Source: Lentilactobacillus fungorum (GTDB lineage: Bacteria > Bacillota > Bacilli > Lactobacillales > Lactobacillaceae). Taken from it: a stretch of 64,000 nucleotides of DNA. The notes beneath the pieces were generated by a model. The model made no database searches, had not been told where the DNA came from, and was given only the letters and a program-made list of their open reading frames with translations. A program made the translations under genes and the position numbers. Within the stretch, counting starts at the first letter, position 1. The number at the start of each line of letters is the position of its first letter. Shown piece after piece: positions 45,482-56,240 of the stretch. The stretch is from positions 44,974 through 108,973 of the forward strand of contig NZ_BNJR01000019.1 in the NCBI RefSeq assembly GCF_016860605.1, given 5' to 3'.

Positions 45482-46518
45482 TGGATTTTTCACAATTTAA
45501 AAAACAATTTAATCCGGATCACCTAGCACCAATTTATTTGGTGTTAGGCGACCAAGCTTACCTTAGCCAACAAATTAAAGAATTATTCGTGAGCGTGATC
45601 CCTGATGCCGAACGGTCAATGAATATTGGCAATTATGATATGGAAGACGTTGCCATTTCAACAGCTGTAGAGGACGCGATCTCTGTCCCTTTTTTTGGCG
45701 AACGCAGATTGGTCATGGTCAATCGACCGTACTTTTTAACCGGGCAAAAGGTTAAAACTAAAGTAGATCAAAACGTAGACGACTTTTTGGATTATTTAAA
45801 ACACCCGGAACAGTCAACGGTGATGGTCATTTTTGCCCCCTATGAAAAATTAGATGCCAGGAAAAAAGTGACCAAAGCCCTTAAAAAGGTTGCGACGACA
45901 ATCGAAATTGGCCGATTACGGGAATCAGAAATTAAGCAGCTTGTGTCAGCTCGAATTAAAGATGAAGGCTTTCGGATTAACCGGGATGCCCTGGACCGGC
46001 TTGTTCAGCTGACAGGGGGCAAATTAACTGCAATGATGGGAGAGCTGCCAAAGCTATTCTTATATAATCATGACAGTAAATTAATCGGCATTGATTCAGT
46101 CGATGGCTTAGTCAGCCGATCAATAGAACAGAACGTTTTTGACTTAGTTAATACAGTTTTACAGAAGAATGCGAAACAATCGATGGACATTTATCATCAG
46201 TTGATTTTAGAGAATGATGAGCCGATTCGAATTAATGCGGTTTTAATTCAGCAATTTCGCTTACTCTTACAGGTCATGATTTTACAGCAACACGGTTATT
46301 CGCAAGGGAATTTGGCAGCTGTCCTCAAAGTTCATCCTTATCGAGTTAAGCTCGCATTGCAAACGGTCAAACAGTTTAATTACGAACAATTACGCGATGC
46401 CTATATTGGCTTGATCGATACGGAAAAGGAAATGAAATCAACCAGTCGATCACCAGAACTATTATTTGAGTTATTTATTTTGAAGTTTATGAAGAAAGAC
46501 ATTAAAGAAACTTCTTAA
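45481..46518 (+). CDS. holA: DNA polymerase III delta subunit
   Basis: 345 residues, clamp-loader delta subunit, opening the beta clamp for loading onto DNA. The N-terminal segment LAPIYLVLGDQAYLSQQIKELF, the acidic SVPFFGERRLVMVNRPYFL region and the C-terminal collar region KSTSRSPELLFELFILKF are typical. Its start overlaps the comEC stop (TAATG), so translation is coupled. Confidence 0.94.
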   Translation: MDFSQFKKQFNPDHLAPIYLVLGDQAYLSQQIKELFVSVIPDAERSMNIGNYDMEDVAISTAVEDAISVPFFGERRLVMVNRPYFLTGQKVKTKVDQNVDDFLDYLKHPEQSTVMVIFAPYEKLDARKKVTKALKKVATTIEIGRLRESEIKQLVSARIKDEGFRINRDALDRLVQLTGGKLTAMMGELPKLFLYNHDSKLIGIDSVDGLVSRSIEQNVFDLVNTVLQKNAKQSMDIYHQLILENDEPIRINAVLIQQFRLLLQVMILQQHGYSQGNLAAVLKVHPYRVKLALQTVKQFNYEQLRDAYIGLIDTEKEMKSTSRSPELLFELFILKFMKKDIKETS

Positions 46519-46607
46519 GATGGCCAACAAGATCAACTGGCCGGCGCTTTGATCAGTTCCTTCAGTCACCTGATTAAAGGGTACTTCATTAAATTCCGAT
46601 ATATAAA

Positions 46608-46647
46608 AAAGGATCAAGATAACGAATTGACGTTACCTTGATCCTTT
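46608..46647. terminator. Bidirectional terminator between holA and rpsT
   Basis: AAAAAAGGATCAAGATAACG pairs with CGTTACCTTGATCCTTT (one mismatch) around a 6-nt loop. The T-rich end on the minus strand makes it a strong terminator for rpsT; it also serves holA. Confidence 0.9.
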
Positions 46648-46690
46648 ACTATGTAGTCAAGTTGTTAGCTGAACTAACAACTAAAAAGTC

Positions 46691-46945
46691 TTATTTAGCT
46701 AATTTAGCGGTTAAGCGTGACTTATCACGAGAAGCTTTGTTAGCTTTGATTAAACCCTTTGATTTTGCGCGATCAATGGCACTAATGGCATTGATGTACA
46801 AATCCTTGGTGTTATCAGCACCAGCAAGTTGGGCCTTTTCGAACTTCTTAACAGCAGTTCTGTAAGCACTCAGTTGAGCGGCATTACGGCGTTGAGCCTT
46901 TTCGTTGGTTTTAACCCGTTCGATAGCAGATTTGATAATTGGCAT
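46691..46945 (-). CDS. rpsT: Small ribosomal subunit protein S20
   Basis: 84 residues, Lys/Ala-rich, binding 16S rRNA. The sequence [36 protein letters not shown] is typical of bacterial S20. The ATG at 46945 is preceded by GGAGGTG on the minus strand; an upstream in-frame start would add an unrelated 17-residue extension and is rejected. It is divergent from rpsO and convergent with holA, the common arrangement in lactobacilli. Confidence 0.96.
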   Translation of the reverse strand: MPIIKSAIERVKTNEKAQRRNAAQLSAYRTAVKKFEKAQLAGADNTKDLYINAISAIDRAKSKGLIKANKASRDKSRLTAKLAK

Positions 46946-47061
46946 TTTGTTCACCTCCGACGATGATTGTAAATATAAATGATTAAATTTCAACAAGCAC
47001 CATTATACAAAATGGCCGGCATGATTGCAAGTAAAACTCAAGGGAAGTGGAGAAGTTGTCC

Positions 47062-47090
47062 TTGTATTACTCAAGAAAATCCGTTATACT
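47062..47090 (+). promoter_or_regulatory. rpsO promoter
   Basis: -35 TTGTAT at 47062-47067, 17-nt spacer, -10 TATACT at 47085-47090. The remaining leader of about 90 nt before rpsO could hold S15 autoregulatory structure, which I did not resolve. Confidence 0.75.
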
Positions 47091-47187
47091 GTTTTTTGTG
47101 TGTTACACGGACCTTCAACTTAGTTTGTCGGGTACCACTGCCGCTGACTCAGTTGTTGGATTATTTTAGAAAAGGTGGTTGTTAACT

Positions 47188-47457
47188 ATGGCAGTTACAC
47201 AAACAGAAAAGAACGAGATTATCAAGAAGTATGCTCGTCACGAAGGCGATACCGGCTCAGCAGAGGTTCAAATTGCTGTTTTAACCGCAGATATCAACGA
47301 AATTAACGAACATATGAGAACTCATCGCAAAGATTATCATTCACAACGTGGTCTGATGAAGAAGATTGGTCATCGTCGTAACTTGCTTGCATACTTACGT
47401 AATAAGGATGTAGCACGTTATCGCGAATTGATTCAAAGCTTGGGACTTCGTCGTTAA
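47188..47457 (+). CDS. rpsO: Small ribosomal subunit protein S15
   Basis: 89 residues: typical S15 ([35 protein letters not shown], then [20 protein letters not shown]). Binds 16S rRNA helix 22 and the three-way junction early in 30S assembly. ATG 47188 is preceded by AAAGGTGG; an in-frame TTG at 47179 is within that spacing. Followed by a terminator and then RNase J2, as in related lactobacilli. Confidence 0.97.
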   Translation: MAVTQTEKNEIIKKYARHEGDTGSAEVQIAVLTADINEINEHMRTHRKDYHSQRGLMKKIGHRRNLLAYLRNKDVARYRELIQSLGLRR

Positions 47458-47465
47458 TAATAAGA

Positions 47466-47506
47466 GGGATGGTGCAAAGCTTCGGTTTTGCAGCCATCCT
47501 TTTCTT
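47466..47506 (+). terminator. Terminator of rpsO
   Basis: GGATGG plus TGCAAAG pairs with TTTTGCA plus CCATCC around a short TTCG-containing loop, followed by TTTTCTTTT. Confidence 0.85.
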
Positions 47507-47584
47507 TTGTTCTGGTGCTGGCGTCTAGCTATACCAACCATCGATGGAAATTTTGAACTTAAGCCTAACAATTCGGCGGAAAAA

Positions 47585-47613
47585 TTCGGTTTTCTGAAAA
47601 AATATGGTAAACT
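47585..47613 (+). promoter_or_regulatory. Probable rnjB promoter
   Basis: -35 TTCGGT at 47585-47590, 17-nt spacer, -10 TAAACT at 47608-47613, about 55 nt before the rnjB start. Confidence 0.5.
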
Positions 47614-47667
47614 AAAAGAAGCTGAATTCGAACGTAAAAAAGAACAAATTATTTTTTGAGGTGAAAC

Positions 47668-49398
47668 ATGAAAAGCGAAATCAAAATTATGCCGATTGGC
47701 GGTGTCCGCGAAAATGGTAAGGACATGTATGCCGTCGATATCAATGGTGGTATCTATATCCTGGACTGTGGACTGCGATATCCCGAAAATGAACTTCTTG
47801 GAATTGACGTTGTCATTCCTGATTTTAGTTATTTGGAAAAGAACAAAGATCGAATTGTTGGTGTTTTCTTAACCCATGGTCATGCGGATTCGATTGGCGC
47901 AATTTCATATTTCTTAAGCGAGTTTGACGTGCCGGTCTTTGGATCAGAGATGACGATTGAACTTGCGAAATTGAACGTTGCTGATTCTGAACAATTAAAA
48001 AGTTTCGATGATTTTCACGTAGTAAGTGATCATAGCGAGATTGATTTTGAAGATGTGAACGTCACTTTCTTTAAGACAACCCACTCAATTCCCGGATCAC
48101 TGGGAATTGCCATTCATACATCTGAAGGGGTCATTGTTTATACTGGTGACTTTAAATTTGATCAAACCGCTGCACCGATGTATCAGACTAATTATTCTGC
48201 TCTTACCCAACTTGGAGATGAGGGCGTGCTGGCATTACTAAGCGATTCTGGCAATGCCGAAAACCCTAAGCCTAGTGCGTCTGAAAAGCAGATTGGCGAG
48301 TACATTTACGATACGTTTAATTATCAAGACAGCCGGATTATTGTTGCGAGCGTCGCTTCTAATATTTTACGAATGCAACAGGTTTTTAATGCTGCGGCGA
48401 TGTGCGGCCGGCGGGTCTACTTAACTGGTCACGATTTGGAACGGATTGTTAAAACGGCGATGCGTTTGAAGACACTGACACTACCAGAGCCGGATTTGTT
48501 GATTAATTCGATTGATGAATTAAATAAGCTGGCACCAGATAAAGTTGTAATTATTCAAACCGGGAAAATGGGCGAGCCAATCAAAGCGCTCCAACGGATG
48601 GCTAATAAAGAACAAAGCGATATTAATATAGAACCCAGAGATTTGGTATTCATTACGACGACGCCCTCAACCGCAATGGAAACGACAGTTGCCAAAACTC
48701 GAGATATGGTTTATCGAGCAGACGGTGAAGTCAAAATGATTTCTGATGAAATGAACTCATCAGGGGATGCTAGTCAGTCTGATCTGCAATTACTCATGAA
48801 TCTCTTACACCCTAAGTACTTGATTCCTGTTCAGGGTGAATATCGACTATTGGAAGCCCATGCTCAGTTAGCTAAACAAATTGGGTATACTGATAAGCAA
48901 ATCTTCATTCCTAATAAGGGCGATGTCATCTCCTTGAATAAGGACGAAATGTGGATCAGTGGTGGTGAAGATCTAGCTGATACCATGATTGATGGAATTG
49001 GCATTGGCGACATTGGTAACATCGTTTTGCGAGATCGAAAGGTACTGTCAGAAGACGGTATTTTTGTGGCGGTTGTCACGATTGACCGTAAGAAGAAGAA
49101 AATCGTGTCACAACCCAAGTTGACTTCTCGCGGATTTGTTTATGTCAAAGCGAATAAGGATTTGATGAAGGAAGCTGCCGGGATTATCGAAAAAACGGTT
49201 ACGAATAATCTCGAACATAAGGAATTTGACTGGAGCAACTTGAAGCAAGACGTTCGTGATGATTTGTCTGATTATCTTTACAAGCAAACCAAGCGACGCC
49301 CAGTTATTTTACCGGTTATTATGGAAGTTAACCAACATCATAAACGTTCCAAGAAAAAGCAAAAGCATAACGAAAAGAAATCAGAACTTACTAAATAG
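47668..49398 (+). CDS. rnjB: Ribonuclease J2
   Basis: 576 residues, paralogue of RnjA at 23607-25295 and its usual partner in a J1-J2 complex. The metal motif reads HGHADS (residues 70-75) where J1 has HGHEDH, and the C-terminal [10 protein letters not shown] of J1 is replaced by MNSSGDASQSD, losing two His. THSIPGSLG and TGDFKFD remain. Catalysis is therefore probably weak or absent, consistent with J2 acting mainly as a structural partner in Bacillus. The C-terminal Lys-rich tail is a lineage feature. Ribosome binding site GAGGTG precedes the ATG. Confidence 0.93.
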   Translation: MKSEIKIMPIGGVRENGKDMYAVDINGGIYILDCGLRYPENELLGIDVVIPDFSYLEKNKDRIVGVFLTHGHADSIGAISYFLSEFDVPVFGSEMTIELAKLNVADSEQLKSFDDFHVVSDHSEIDFEDVNVTFFKTTHSIPGSLGIAIHTSEGVIVYTGDFKFDQTAAPMYQTNYSALTQLGDEGVLALLSDSGNAENPKPSASEKQIGEYIYDTFNYQDSRIIVASVASNILRMQQVFNAAAMCGRRVYLTGHDLERIVKTAMRLKTLTLPEPDLLINSIDELNKLAPDKVVIIQTGKMGEPIKALQRMANKEQSDINIEPRDLVFITTTPSTAMETTVAKTRDMVYRADGEVKMISDEMNSSGDASQSDLQLLMNLLHPKYLIPVQGEYRLLEAHAQLAKQIGYTDKQIFIPNKGDVISLNKDEMWISGGEDLADTMIDGIGIGDIGNIVLRDRKVLSEDGIFVAVVTIDRKKKKIVSQPKLTSRGFVYVKANKDLMKEAAGIIEKTVTNNLEHKEFDWSNLKQDVRDDLSDYLYKQTKRRPVILPVIMEVNQHHKRSKKKQKHNEKKSELTK

Positions 49399-49422
49399 GA
49401 ATCTTTATAGGAATCTTTAAAA

Positions 49423-49614
49423 GACGAGACTGGGGCCAAAGGCGTTTTGATCCCAGAATTTAACAACAGAGAAGGCCAGCCATTTCAAAAACGGGAATGA
49501 ATGGCCTTCTCTGTTAAATACTAAGATTAGCCAGTTGAGGCACCGCTAACTTCAAGTATGGGTGGCGATCCAAGTTGCAATTAACGGGCGGAAATCAAGC
49601 TTTGGCCCAGCCTC
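49423..49614. repeat. Palindromic element P2 copy III
   Basis: The best-preserved P2 copy, between rnjB and the TPR gene. Outer arms GAGACTGGGGCCAAAGGC and GCTTTGGCCCAGCCTC pair. The first internal hairpin is ACAGAGAAGGCC/GGCCTTCTCTGT; the second is ATACT plus TTAGC pairing with GCTAA plus AGTAT. AAGTTGCAATTAACGGGCGG and GAAATCAAGCTTTGG are shared with copies I and II. It ends about 9 nt before the GGTGGGAG ribosome binding site of the next gene. Confidence 0.85.
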
Positions 49615-49635
49615 AATTAACGGTGGGAGAGTACC

Positions 49636-50547
49636 ATGTCACTAACTAAGAATGATCAAGTTATTTTATTGAGTGCCAAAGAAGATCTTTTTGACCAACG
49701 ATTTCAGCAAGTTTTAAATAAAACTGATCACCTTTTGGAGCGATCCCCTAACGACCCGGAAGTCAATTTTGTTAAGGCACAAGCCCTTTTTAAATTAAAC
49801 CATTTTCAAGAAGCCCAACAGCTCTTGATTGATTTTAAAGATGAAATGATGGTCACTAAGGGCTTGGTCGCCCCAATGATTGAGATGTCGATAAAAAATG
49901 GGGCTTTTATGTTTGCCAGGGAATTAGCAGCTGGCAGTCAAAATGGCTTTGTGTCGATTGAGGCAGGCGAAGTTGCGTACCGGCAGAAAAAGAACCGACT
50001 TCTTCAGCAAAATACTAGTCGATTTGCGCATGCCAGCGCTTTGAGTGCTTATGGGCAGGTTCAAGCAGTTGAAGCAGCAAGATGGTTACCGCTAAAGGAA
50101 TATCTACTGGCGGCCAGCGGCATTTTGCGCGATCCGTTTGCTTGGCAGGTGACCAAAACGCAAATTTTGCTGGAATTGGTTACTGTCAAAGCCGATGTCA
50201 CGATTACGTTGAATTGGTTGGATCGACAGGATTATCAAATTAAAATCGCAGAGTTAAAGCCAATTGATCAAGTTAAGCCTTTGTTATCGGTGCTGCAGAT
50301 GGTTGAGGAAGCTTATTCGGCGACTGACCCGATTAAATTACAGCTAGTTGAGAAAGAATTAATTACCCAAAGTCATTATATCTACCCCTTCTTCCATAAA
50401 GTGATAACGGATCCGCAATATTGGAAGCACCTAATCATTGGGCAATTATTTGGCGATGATGTTGCTGCTAACAGTGATAGCCAGCGATCCATGCAGGATT
50501 GGGTAGCGGTAATTCATCAAGCAGAGAGTGAAATAAATTTGCAGTAA
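49636..50547 (+). CDS. TPR-like helical protein of unknown function
   Basis: 303 residues, mostly helical. The N-terminal third has TPR-like repeats (LFDQRFQQVLNKTDHLLERSPNDPEVNFVKAQALFKLNHFQEAQQLLIDF). The remainder has no motif I recognise. No signal or membrane segment. It lies between rnjB and tuf with its own P2-element leader; GGTGGGAG precedes the ATG. Function unknown. Confidence 0.8.
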   Translation: MSLTKNDQVILLSAKEDLFDQRFQQVLNKTDHLLERSPNDPEVNFVKAQALFKLNHFQEAQQLLIDFKDEMMVTKGLVAPMIEMSIKNGAFMFARELAAGSQNGFVSIEAGEVAYRQKKNRLLQQNTSRFAHASALSAYGQVQAVEAARWLPLKEYLLAASGILRDPFAWQVTKTQILLELVTVKADVTITLNWLDRQDYQIKIAELKPIDQVKPLLSVLQMVEEAYSATDPIKLQLVEKELITQSHYIYPFFHKVITDPQYWKHLIIGQLFGDDVAANSDSQRSMQDWVAVIHQAESEINLQ

Positions 50548-50580
50548 ACCAATTATTTTTTGGAAAATCGGCAGAATCTG

Positions 50581-50609
50581 TTTACAAACAAATTAACAAT
50601 CGATATAAT
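50581..50609 (+). promoter_or_regulatory. tuf promoter, upstream
   Basis: -35 TTTACA at 50581-50586, 17-nt spacer, -10 TATAAT at 50604-50609. Confidence 0.65.
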
Positions 50610-50638
50610 ACTTAAGGATTCTTCGAAAATTGACTGCT

Positions 50639-50666
50639 TTGTCTTTTCCAGAAGATGTAGTATAAT
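50639..50666 (+). promoter_or_regulatory. tuf promoter, downstream
   Basis: -35 TTGTCT at 50639-50644, 16-nt spacer, -10 TATAAT at 50661-50666. With the upstream site this makes tandem promoters for a highly expressed gene. Confidence 0.65.
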
Positions 50667-50729
50667 AACATTTAGAAATGCATTGATGCGAATTGATGTA
50701 ATTCTTGAAAACAACAGGAGGTTTCATTA

Positions 50730-51917
<1,188 letters not shown>

Positions 51918-51940
51918 TTCCTTAACTTATTAACGACTTG

Positions 51941-51973
51941 AAGCTGTGAGGATAATTCCTCATGGCTTTTTTT
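51941..51973 (+). terminator. tuf terminator
   Basis: AAGCTGTGAGGA pairs with TTCCTCATGGCTT (one G-T pair) around a short loop, followed by seven Ts. Confidence 0.9.
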
Positions 51974-51996
51974 ATGCTTGCGTTGGTGAAATAAAT

Positions 51997-52025
51997 TTTA
52001 CATTTGAGTGTGAATACGTTAAAAT
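51997..52025 (+). promoter_or_regulatory. tig promoter
   Basis: -35 TTTACA at 51997-52002, 17-nt spacer, -10 TAAAAT at 52020-52025. Confidence 0.7.
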
Positions 52026-52083
52026 AACAATGTTATGCAATTATGAATTGTAAAAATAATCTTTTCGTCTCGGAGGAAAAAGA

Positions 52084-53421
52084 ATGTCTGCAAAATGGGA
52101 AAAGAAAGGCACCAATGATGGAGAATTAACATTCGAAATCGGTACTGATTCAATCAAAACTGGTCTAGATCGTGCATTTGAAAAAAACAAGAAGAGTATT
52201 CGGGTTCCTGGATTCCGTAAGGGCAAGGTTCCTCGTTCAATCTTTACAAAAATGTATGGTGAAGAAGCATTGTATGAAGATGCTTTAAATATTTTATTGC
52301 CTGACGAATATTCAAAGGCAGTGAGTGAAGCTAAAATCGAACCTGTTGATCAACCAAAGATTAACGTTGAGTCAATGGAAAAGGGTAAGCCTTGGGTGAT
52401 TAAAGCAAACGTTACCGTTAAGCCAGAAGTTAAGCTGGGCGATTACAAGGGCTTAAGCGTTCCTAAGCAAAACACCCGTGTTTATCAAAAAGACGTTGAC
52501 GCTGAACTCGAAAAGAAGCGTGAAAGCCAAGCCGAATTGGTTCTCAAAGAAGGCAAAGCTGCTGAAAAGGGTGACACAGTTGTCATCGATTTTGAAGGTA
52601 AAGTTGATGGCAAGCCGTTTGAAGGTGGCAAGGCTGAAAACCACTCATTGGAATTGGGCTCAAACTCATTTATCCCAGGATTTGAAGATCAATTAATTGG
52701 TCACAAGGCCGGCGATGATGTTGAAGTTAAGGTCACCTTCCCTAAGGATTATCAAGCAAAGGAATTAGCGGGCAAAGATGCTGTCTTTGACACTAAGATT
52801 CATGAAGTTAAAACCAAGGAATTACCTAAGTTAGATGATGACTTTGCTAAGGATGTTGACGAAGATGTTGATAGCCTTGAAGAATTAAAAGAAAAAATCA
52901 AGGACGATTTGAAGAGTCAAAAGAAGAGTGAAGCCCGCGATGCGATTGAGGATGCCGCTATCAGCGAAGCAACTGACAACGCTGAAGTTAAAGACATCCC
53001 AGAAGCCATGATCAATGAAGACATTCAACGTCAAATGGATCAGTACTTGGCTGGCATGCAGCAACAAGGCATTAACCAAGAAATGTACTTCCAGTTAACT
53101 GGTACCAAGCCAGAAGACTTGAAGAAGCAATTCTCAGATGGCGCTGAAAAACGGGTTAAAACAAACTTGGTTCTTGAAGCAATCGTTGATAAGGAAGACA
53201 TCCAACCATCAGAAGACGATGTTAAGAATGAAGTTAAGGACTTAGCCAAACAGTACGGCATGAAAGAAGATGCTGTTCGAAAGGCCTTGACTGACGATAT
53301 GTTGAAGCACGATATTGCGATTAAGCAAGCAATTGATTTAATCGTTGATTCTGCCAAGCAGGATGCCAAAGCAAAAGAAAAAGACGATTCAAAAGCTGAA
53401 GAAGAAAGTTCTGAAAAGTAG
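52084..53421 (+). CDS. tig: Trigger factor
   Basis: 445 residues; ribosome-bound chaperone and peptidyl-prolyl isomerase. N-terminal ribosome-binding signature [23 protein letters not shown]-type PPIase domain ([44 protein letters not shown]), and a helical C-terminal domain ending in an acidic, Lys/Glu-rich tail. AGGAGG precedes the ATG. Upstream of clpX as in many Firmicutes. Confidence 0.97.
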   Translation: MSAKWEKKGTNDGELTFEIGTDSIKTGLDRAFEKNKKSIRVPGFRKGKVPRSIFTKMYGEEALYEDALNILLPDEYSKAVSEAKIEPVDQPKINVESMEKGKPWVIKANVTVKPEVKLGDYKGLSVPKQNTRVYQKDVDAELEKKRESQAELVLKEGKAAEKGDTVVIDFEGKVDGKPFEGGKAENHSLELGSNSFIPGFEDQLIGHKAGDDVEVKVTFPKDYQAKELAGKDAVFDTKIHEVKTKELPKLDDDFAKDVDEDVDSLEELKEKIKDDLKSQKKSEARDAIEDAAISEATDNAEVKDIPEAMINEDIQRQMDQYLAGMQQQGINQEMYFQLTGTKPEDLKKQFSDGAEKRVKTNLVLEAIVDKEDIQPSEDDVKNEVKDLAKQYGMKEDAVRKALTDDMLKHDIAIKQAIDLIVDSAKQDAKAKEKDDSKAEEESSEK

Positions 53422-53433
53422 GTTTCGTCCATC

Positions 53434-53463
53434 AAAGATCCGTTAGTTAACGGGTCTTTTTTT
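53434..53463 (+). terminator. tig terminator
   Basis: AAAGATCCGTT-AGTT-AACGGGTCTTT stem with one G-T pair, then a T run. Confidence 0.9.
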
Positions 53464-53570
53464 CGGAAGGACAAGCATTCTGATTGCATTTTGACCGTTA
53501 TATGATAGAGTATCCAGTAGTTGATTAATAATGTATTAAAGTCCATCTCGGATGGAGGAGTGAATAAATT

Positions 53571-54818
53571 TTGTTTGAAGACAACGAATCAAGCGGACCA
53601 ATTACTTGTTCTTTTTGTGGTAAAACGCAAGATCAAGTAAAGAAAATTGTCGCGGGTCCCGGCGTCTACATTTGTAATGAATGTATCGATTTATGTAAAG
53701 AAATCATTGATGAGGAGCTTGCTCCCGAAAAATCTTCTGAAGATTTGCTGAAGGTTCTAACACCCCAACAAATTTTAGATAAATTAAATCAGTATGTCAT
53801 CGGTCAAGATAACGCAAAGCGAACGCTTTCTGTAGCGGTTTACAACCATTACAAGCGAGTTAATGAAATGATTAGTGAACCAGACGATGATCTTGAACTT
53901 CAAAAGAGTAATATCTGTATCATTGGGCCAACTGGCTCTGGAAAAACTTATCTTGCTCAAACTCTGGCTAAAATCTTAAACGTTCCGTTTGCGATTGCCG
54001 ATGCCACAACTTTAACCGAAGCTGGTTACGTTGGCGAAGATGTTGAAAACATTTTGTTAAAGTTGCTTCAAAACGCTGATTACGACGTTGATCGTGCTGA
54101 ACACGGGATTATCTATATTGATGAAATTGATAAGATCGCCAAAAAGTCCGAAAACGTTTCAATCACGCGAGATGTTTCTGGTGAAGGGGTTCAACAAGCT
54201 TTGCTGAAGATTCTTGAAGGCACAATTGCCAACGTTCCGCCTCAGGGTGGCCGTAAGCATCCTCAACAGGAATTTATCCAGATTGATACCACGAACATTC
54301 TTTTCATCGTTGGTGGCGCCTTTGATGGCATCGAAGGCATTGTTAAGAGCCGCTTAGGTGATAAGACAATCGGCTTTGGTACTAATTCCGATAAAGCCCC
54401 AGACATTGATAACCGTAACATCATGCAAGCGGTTATCCCAGAAGATCTGTTGAAGTTTGGTTTGATTCCAGAATTTATCGGTCGACTGCCAATTTTGACG
54501 GCACTGGACAAGTTGGATGAAAAAGATCTGGTTCGAATTTTAACTGAGCCGAAAAATGCATTAGTTAAACAATACAGGAAACTAATTGAGCTGGATGGTG
54601 CTGAACTTGAATTTGCGCCAGGTGCTTTGACAAAAATGGCTGAACTGGCTATTTCCAGAAATACGGGTGCCCGGGGATTGCGTTCAATTATTGAAGACGT
54701 TATGCGTGATATCATGTTTGACCTGCCAAGTCGTAAAGACGTTTCTAAGGTGATTATTACACCGGAGACGGTGGTTGATCATAAAGAACCGGAACTAATT
54801 TTGAAAAAAGCATCGTAA
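53571..54818 (+). CDS. clpX: ATP-dependent Clp protease ATP-binding subunit ClpX
   Basis: 415 residues; AAA+ unfoldase feeding ClpP. N-terminal C4 zinc domain (CSFCGK...CNECIDLC), Walker [13 protein letters not shown], Walker [12 protein letters not shown], the pore-1 region and sensor 2 ARGLR, plus the ClpP-contacting IGF motif in KTIGFGTN. It starts with TTG at 53571 with GGAGG upstream. A terminator follows. Confidence 0.97.
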   Translation: MFEDNESSGPITCSFCGKTQDQVKKIVAGPGVYICNECIDLCKEIIDEELAPEKSSEDLLKVLTPQQILDKLNQYVIGQDNAKRTLSVAVYNHYKRVNEMISEPDDDLELQKSNICIIGPTGSGKTYLAQTLAKILNVPFAIADATTLTEAGYVGEDVENILLKLLQNADYDVDRAEHGIIYIDEIDKIAKKSENVSITRDVSGEGVQQALLKILEGTIANVPPQGGRKHPQQEFIQIDTTNILFIVGGAFDGIEGIVKSRLGDKTIGFGTNSDKAPDIDNRNIMQAVIPEDLLKFGLIPEFIGRLPILTALDKLDEKDLVRILTEPKNALVKQYRKLIELDGAELEFAPGALTKMAELAISRNTGARGLRSIIEDVMRDIMFDLPSRKDVSKVIITPETVVDHKEPELILKKAS

Positions 54819-54824
54819 TTCGAG

Positions 54825-54869
54825 AAAGCCTGATGTAAGCTTTAATTAGTTTGCGATCGGGCTTTTTTT
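54825..54869 (+). terminator. clpX terminator
   Basis: AAAGCCTGAT pairs with ATCGGGCTTT (one G-T pair) around a loop of about 21 nt, followed by more Ts. Confidence 0.8.
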
Positions 54870-54908
54870 ATGCAAAAAATTTGATGACGATGATGAAGGA
54901 GTGGTTTG

Positions 54909-55499
54909 ATGGAGGTTCATAACGTCGACTTGACGATAAGTGCGGTTGCCGAGAAACAGTATCCCAATACCCAATTTCCAGAGATTGCCTTTGTTGGCAG
55001 ATCCAATGTTGGTAAGTCTTCATTAACCAACGTATTGATCAATCGACGCAAGTTTGCTCGGACTTCGAGCCAACCTGGAAAGACCCAGACACTGAATTTT
55101 TACAACATTGATGACAAGCTTTATTTTGTCGATGTTCCGGGTTATGGCTATGCGAAGGTCTCAAAAGCCAGTCGCCAAAAATGGGGCCAGATGATTGAGA
55201 CTTATTTGACTAAGCGTCCCCAGTTGCGTGGGGTGATTGCGTTAGTTGATGGTCGCCACGCGCCAACGGCTGACGACGTGTCGATGCACGAATGGTTAGC
55301 GTATTATGGCATTGAAACCCTAACGGTGGCAACGAAGATGGATAAAATTTCCAAAAGTAAGTGGAATAAACAGGAAGCATTGATCAAGAAGACATTGAAC
55401 ATTTCAGCCGATGAACTCGTCTTGTTTTCAGCGTTGACTAAAACAGGTAAAAATGACGTTTGGCAATGGATTGAAGGGAGAATGGGAAATGGATTTTGA
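54909..55499 (+). CDS. engB: Ribosome biogenesis GTPase EngB/YsxC
   Basis: 196 residues, essential GTPase of 50S assembly. G1 [16 protein letters not shown]3 [12 protein letters not shown]4 TKMDK and G5-like SALTKTG. ATG 54909 is chosen with AAGGAG upstream. Follows clpX, a conserved pair. It overlaps the MazG-like gene by 11 nt. Confidence 0.96.
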   Translation: MEVHNVDLTISAVAEKQYPNTQFPEIAFVGRSNVGKSSLTNVLINRRKFARTSSQPGKTQTLNFYNIDDKLYFVDVPGYGYAKVSKASRQKWGQMIETYLTKRPQLRGVIALVDGRHAPTADDVSMHEWLAYYGIETLTVATKMDKISKSKWNKQEALIKKTLNISADELVLFSALTKTGKNDVWQWIEGRMGNGF

Positions 55500-55800
55500 T
55501 GATTACCAAAAAGCAGCTAACCGAACTTTAATGGGCAAAGAACAAGTATTAACGAATTGTGCGCTTGGCTTGACCGGTGAGGCGGGTGAAGTTGCTGATC
55601 TAATTCGCAAGTATACATTTCAAAGCGAAAAGTTGGATCACGATCAACTCATTAAGGAAATGGGGGACGTTCTTTGGTATTTATCCCAGATCTCTGAATG
55701 GGCAGATATTCCCTTTGAAAAAGTTGCCGAGGATAATATTAACCGGTTAAAAAAACGTTATCCTACGCAGTTGGGTGGCGCTAACCAAATCAATATCTAA
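55489..55800 (+). CDS. MazG-like nucleotide pyrophosphohydrolase
   Basis: 103 residues of the all-alpha NTP pyrophosphatase superfamily. Metal-binding pattern [15 protein letters not shown] followed by [19 protein letters not shown] (E-x-x-E and E-x-x-D). It probably hydrolyses non-canonical or excess nucleoside triphosphates; the specificity is unknown. ATG 55489 is chosen with AAGGGAG upstream; it overlaps the end of engB. Confidence 0.88.
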   Translation: MDFDDYQKAANRTLMGKEQVLTNCALGLTGEAGEVADLIRKYTFQSEKLDHDQLIKEMGDVLWYLSQISEWADIPFEKVAEDNINRLKKRYPTQLGGANQINI

Positions 55801-55843
55801 CCTAATCGCCTAAGCTAGTAGCTACGGGTGGTATCGGGTATGG

Positions 55844-55887
55844 GGGCTTGAATCAATCCTAAGCGGGGTTATTTCGAGCCTCTTTTT
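55844..55887 (+). terminator. Probable terminator of engB and the MazG-like gene
   Basis: GGCTTGAAT against ATTTCGAGCC (imperfect stem) with a loop of about 17 nt, followed by TCTTTTTT. Confidence 0.6.
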
Positions 55888-56240
55888 TGAAATCCACGTT
55901 CCAACTGGGGAATGACCATCGAATGAGGTGATGAAATTACTACAAATTGCATATTCGAAATAATAATTCTTAAATTAATGAATAAAACACAAAAAAGGTT
56001 GCAATTTATGAATATGGGTGTTAACCTCATTACTATTAGAAATTTAGGAGAGCTGTGTTGAGCAATAATCTGCGTGTTGATTGTTTGGCGCCGTTCTATA
56101 TTCAAAACAGCCATGCAAAGCAGAAGTTTGTATCGGAGCGTTTGGTAATCATCTCGGAGTTAAGAAAGTTTATTTGAATAGATTTTGACGCTGGCTTCTG
56201 ATTGCTTGGCTTAGTTTACTAACAGATAAGGGGTATTAAT
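55888..56240 (+). promoter_or_regulatory. argG upstream region with ARG-box-like half sites
   Basis: This gap precedes argG. Three AT-rich GAATA-type half sites occur: CGAATATGC (reverse strand, about 55949-55957), ATGAATAAA (about 55978-55986) and ATGAATATG (about 56008-56016). They resemble ArgR recognition sequences, which fits an arginine-controlled argGH, but the match is by eye. No clear promoter is assignable. A degraded P1-like piece lies at 56104-56131. An antisense frame of 81 codons here is not considered a gene. Confidence 0.4.
56104..56131 (-). repeat. Possible degenerate P1 half-element
   Basis: AAACAGCCATGCAAAGCAGAAG resembles the P1 end GGACAGCTGCGCAAAGCAGAAA. No matching right end is clear, so this may be a decayed remnant or chance similarity. 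Confidence 0.3.

Noticed and set aside
53040..53546. 168-codon minus-strand frame opposite tig
   Set aside because: Antisense shadow of the trigger factor gene, running through its terminator.
54263..54715. 150-codon minus-strand frame opposite clpX
   Set aside because: Shadow of clpX; no ribosome binding site and Ser-rich antisense composition.
55869..56114. 81-codon minus-strand frame upstream of argG
   Set aside because: No ribosome binding site; it covers the terminator and the operator-like region.
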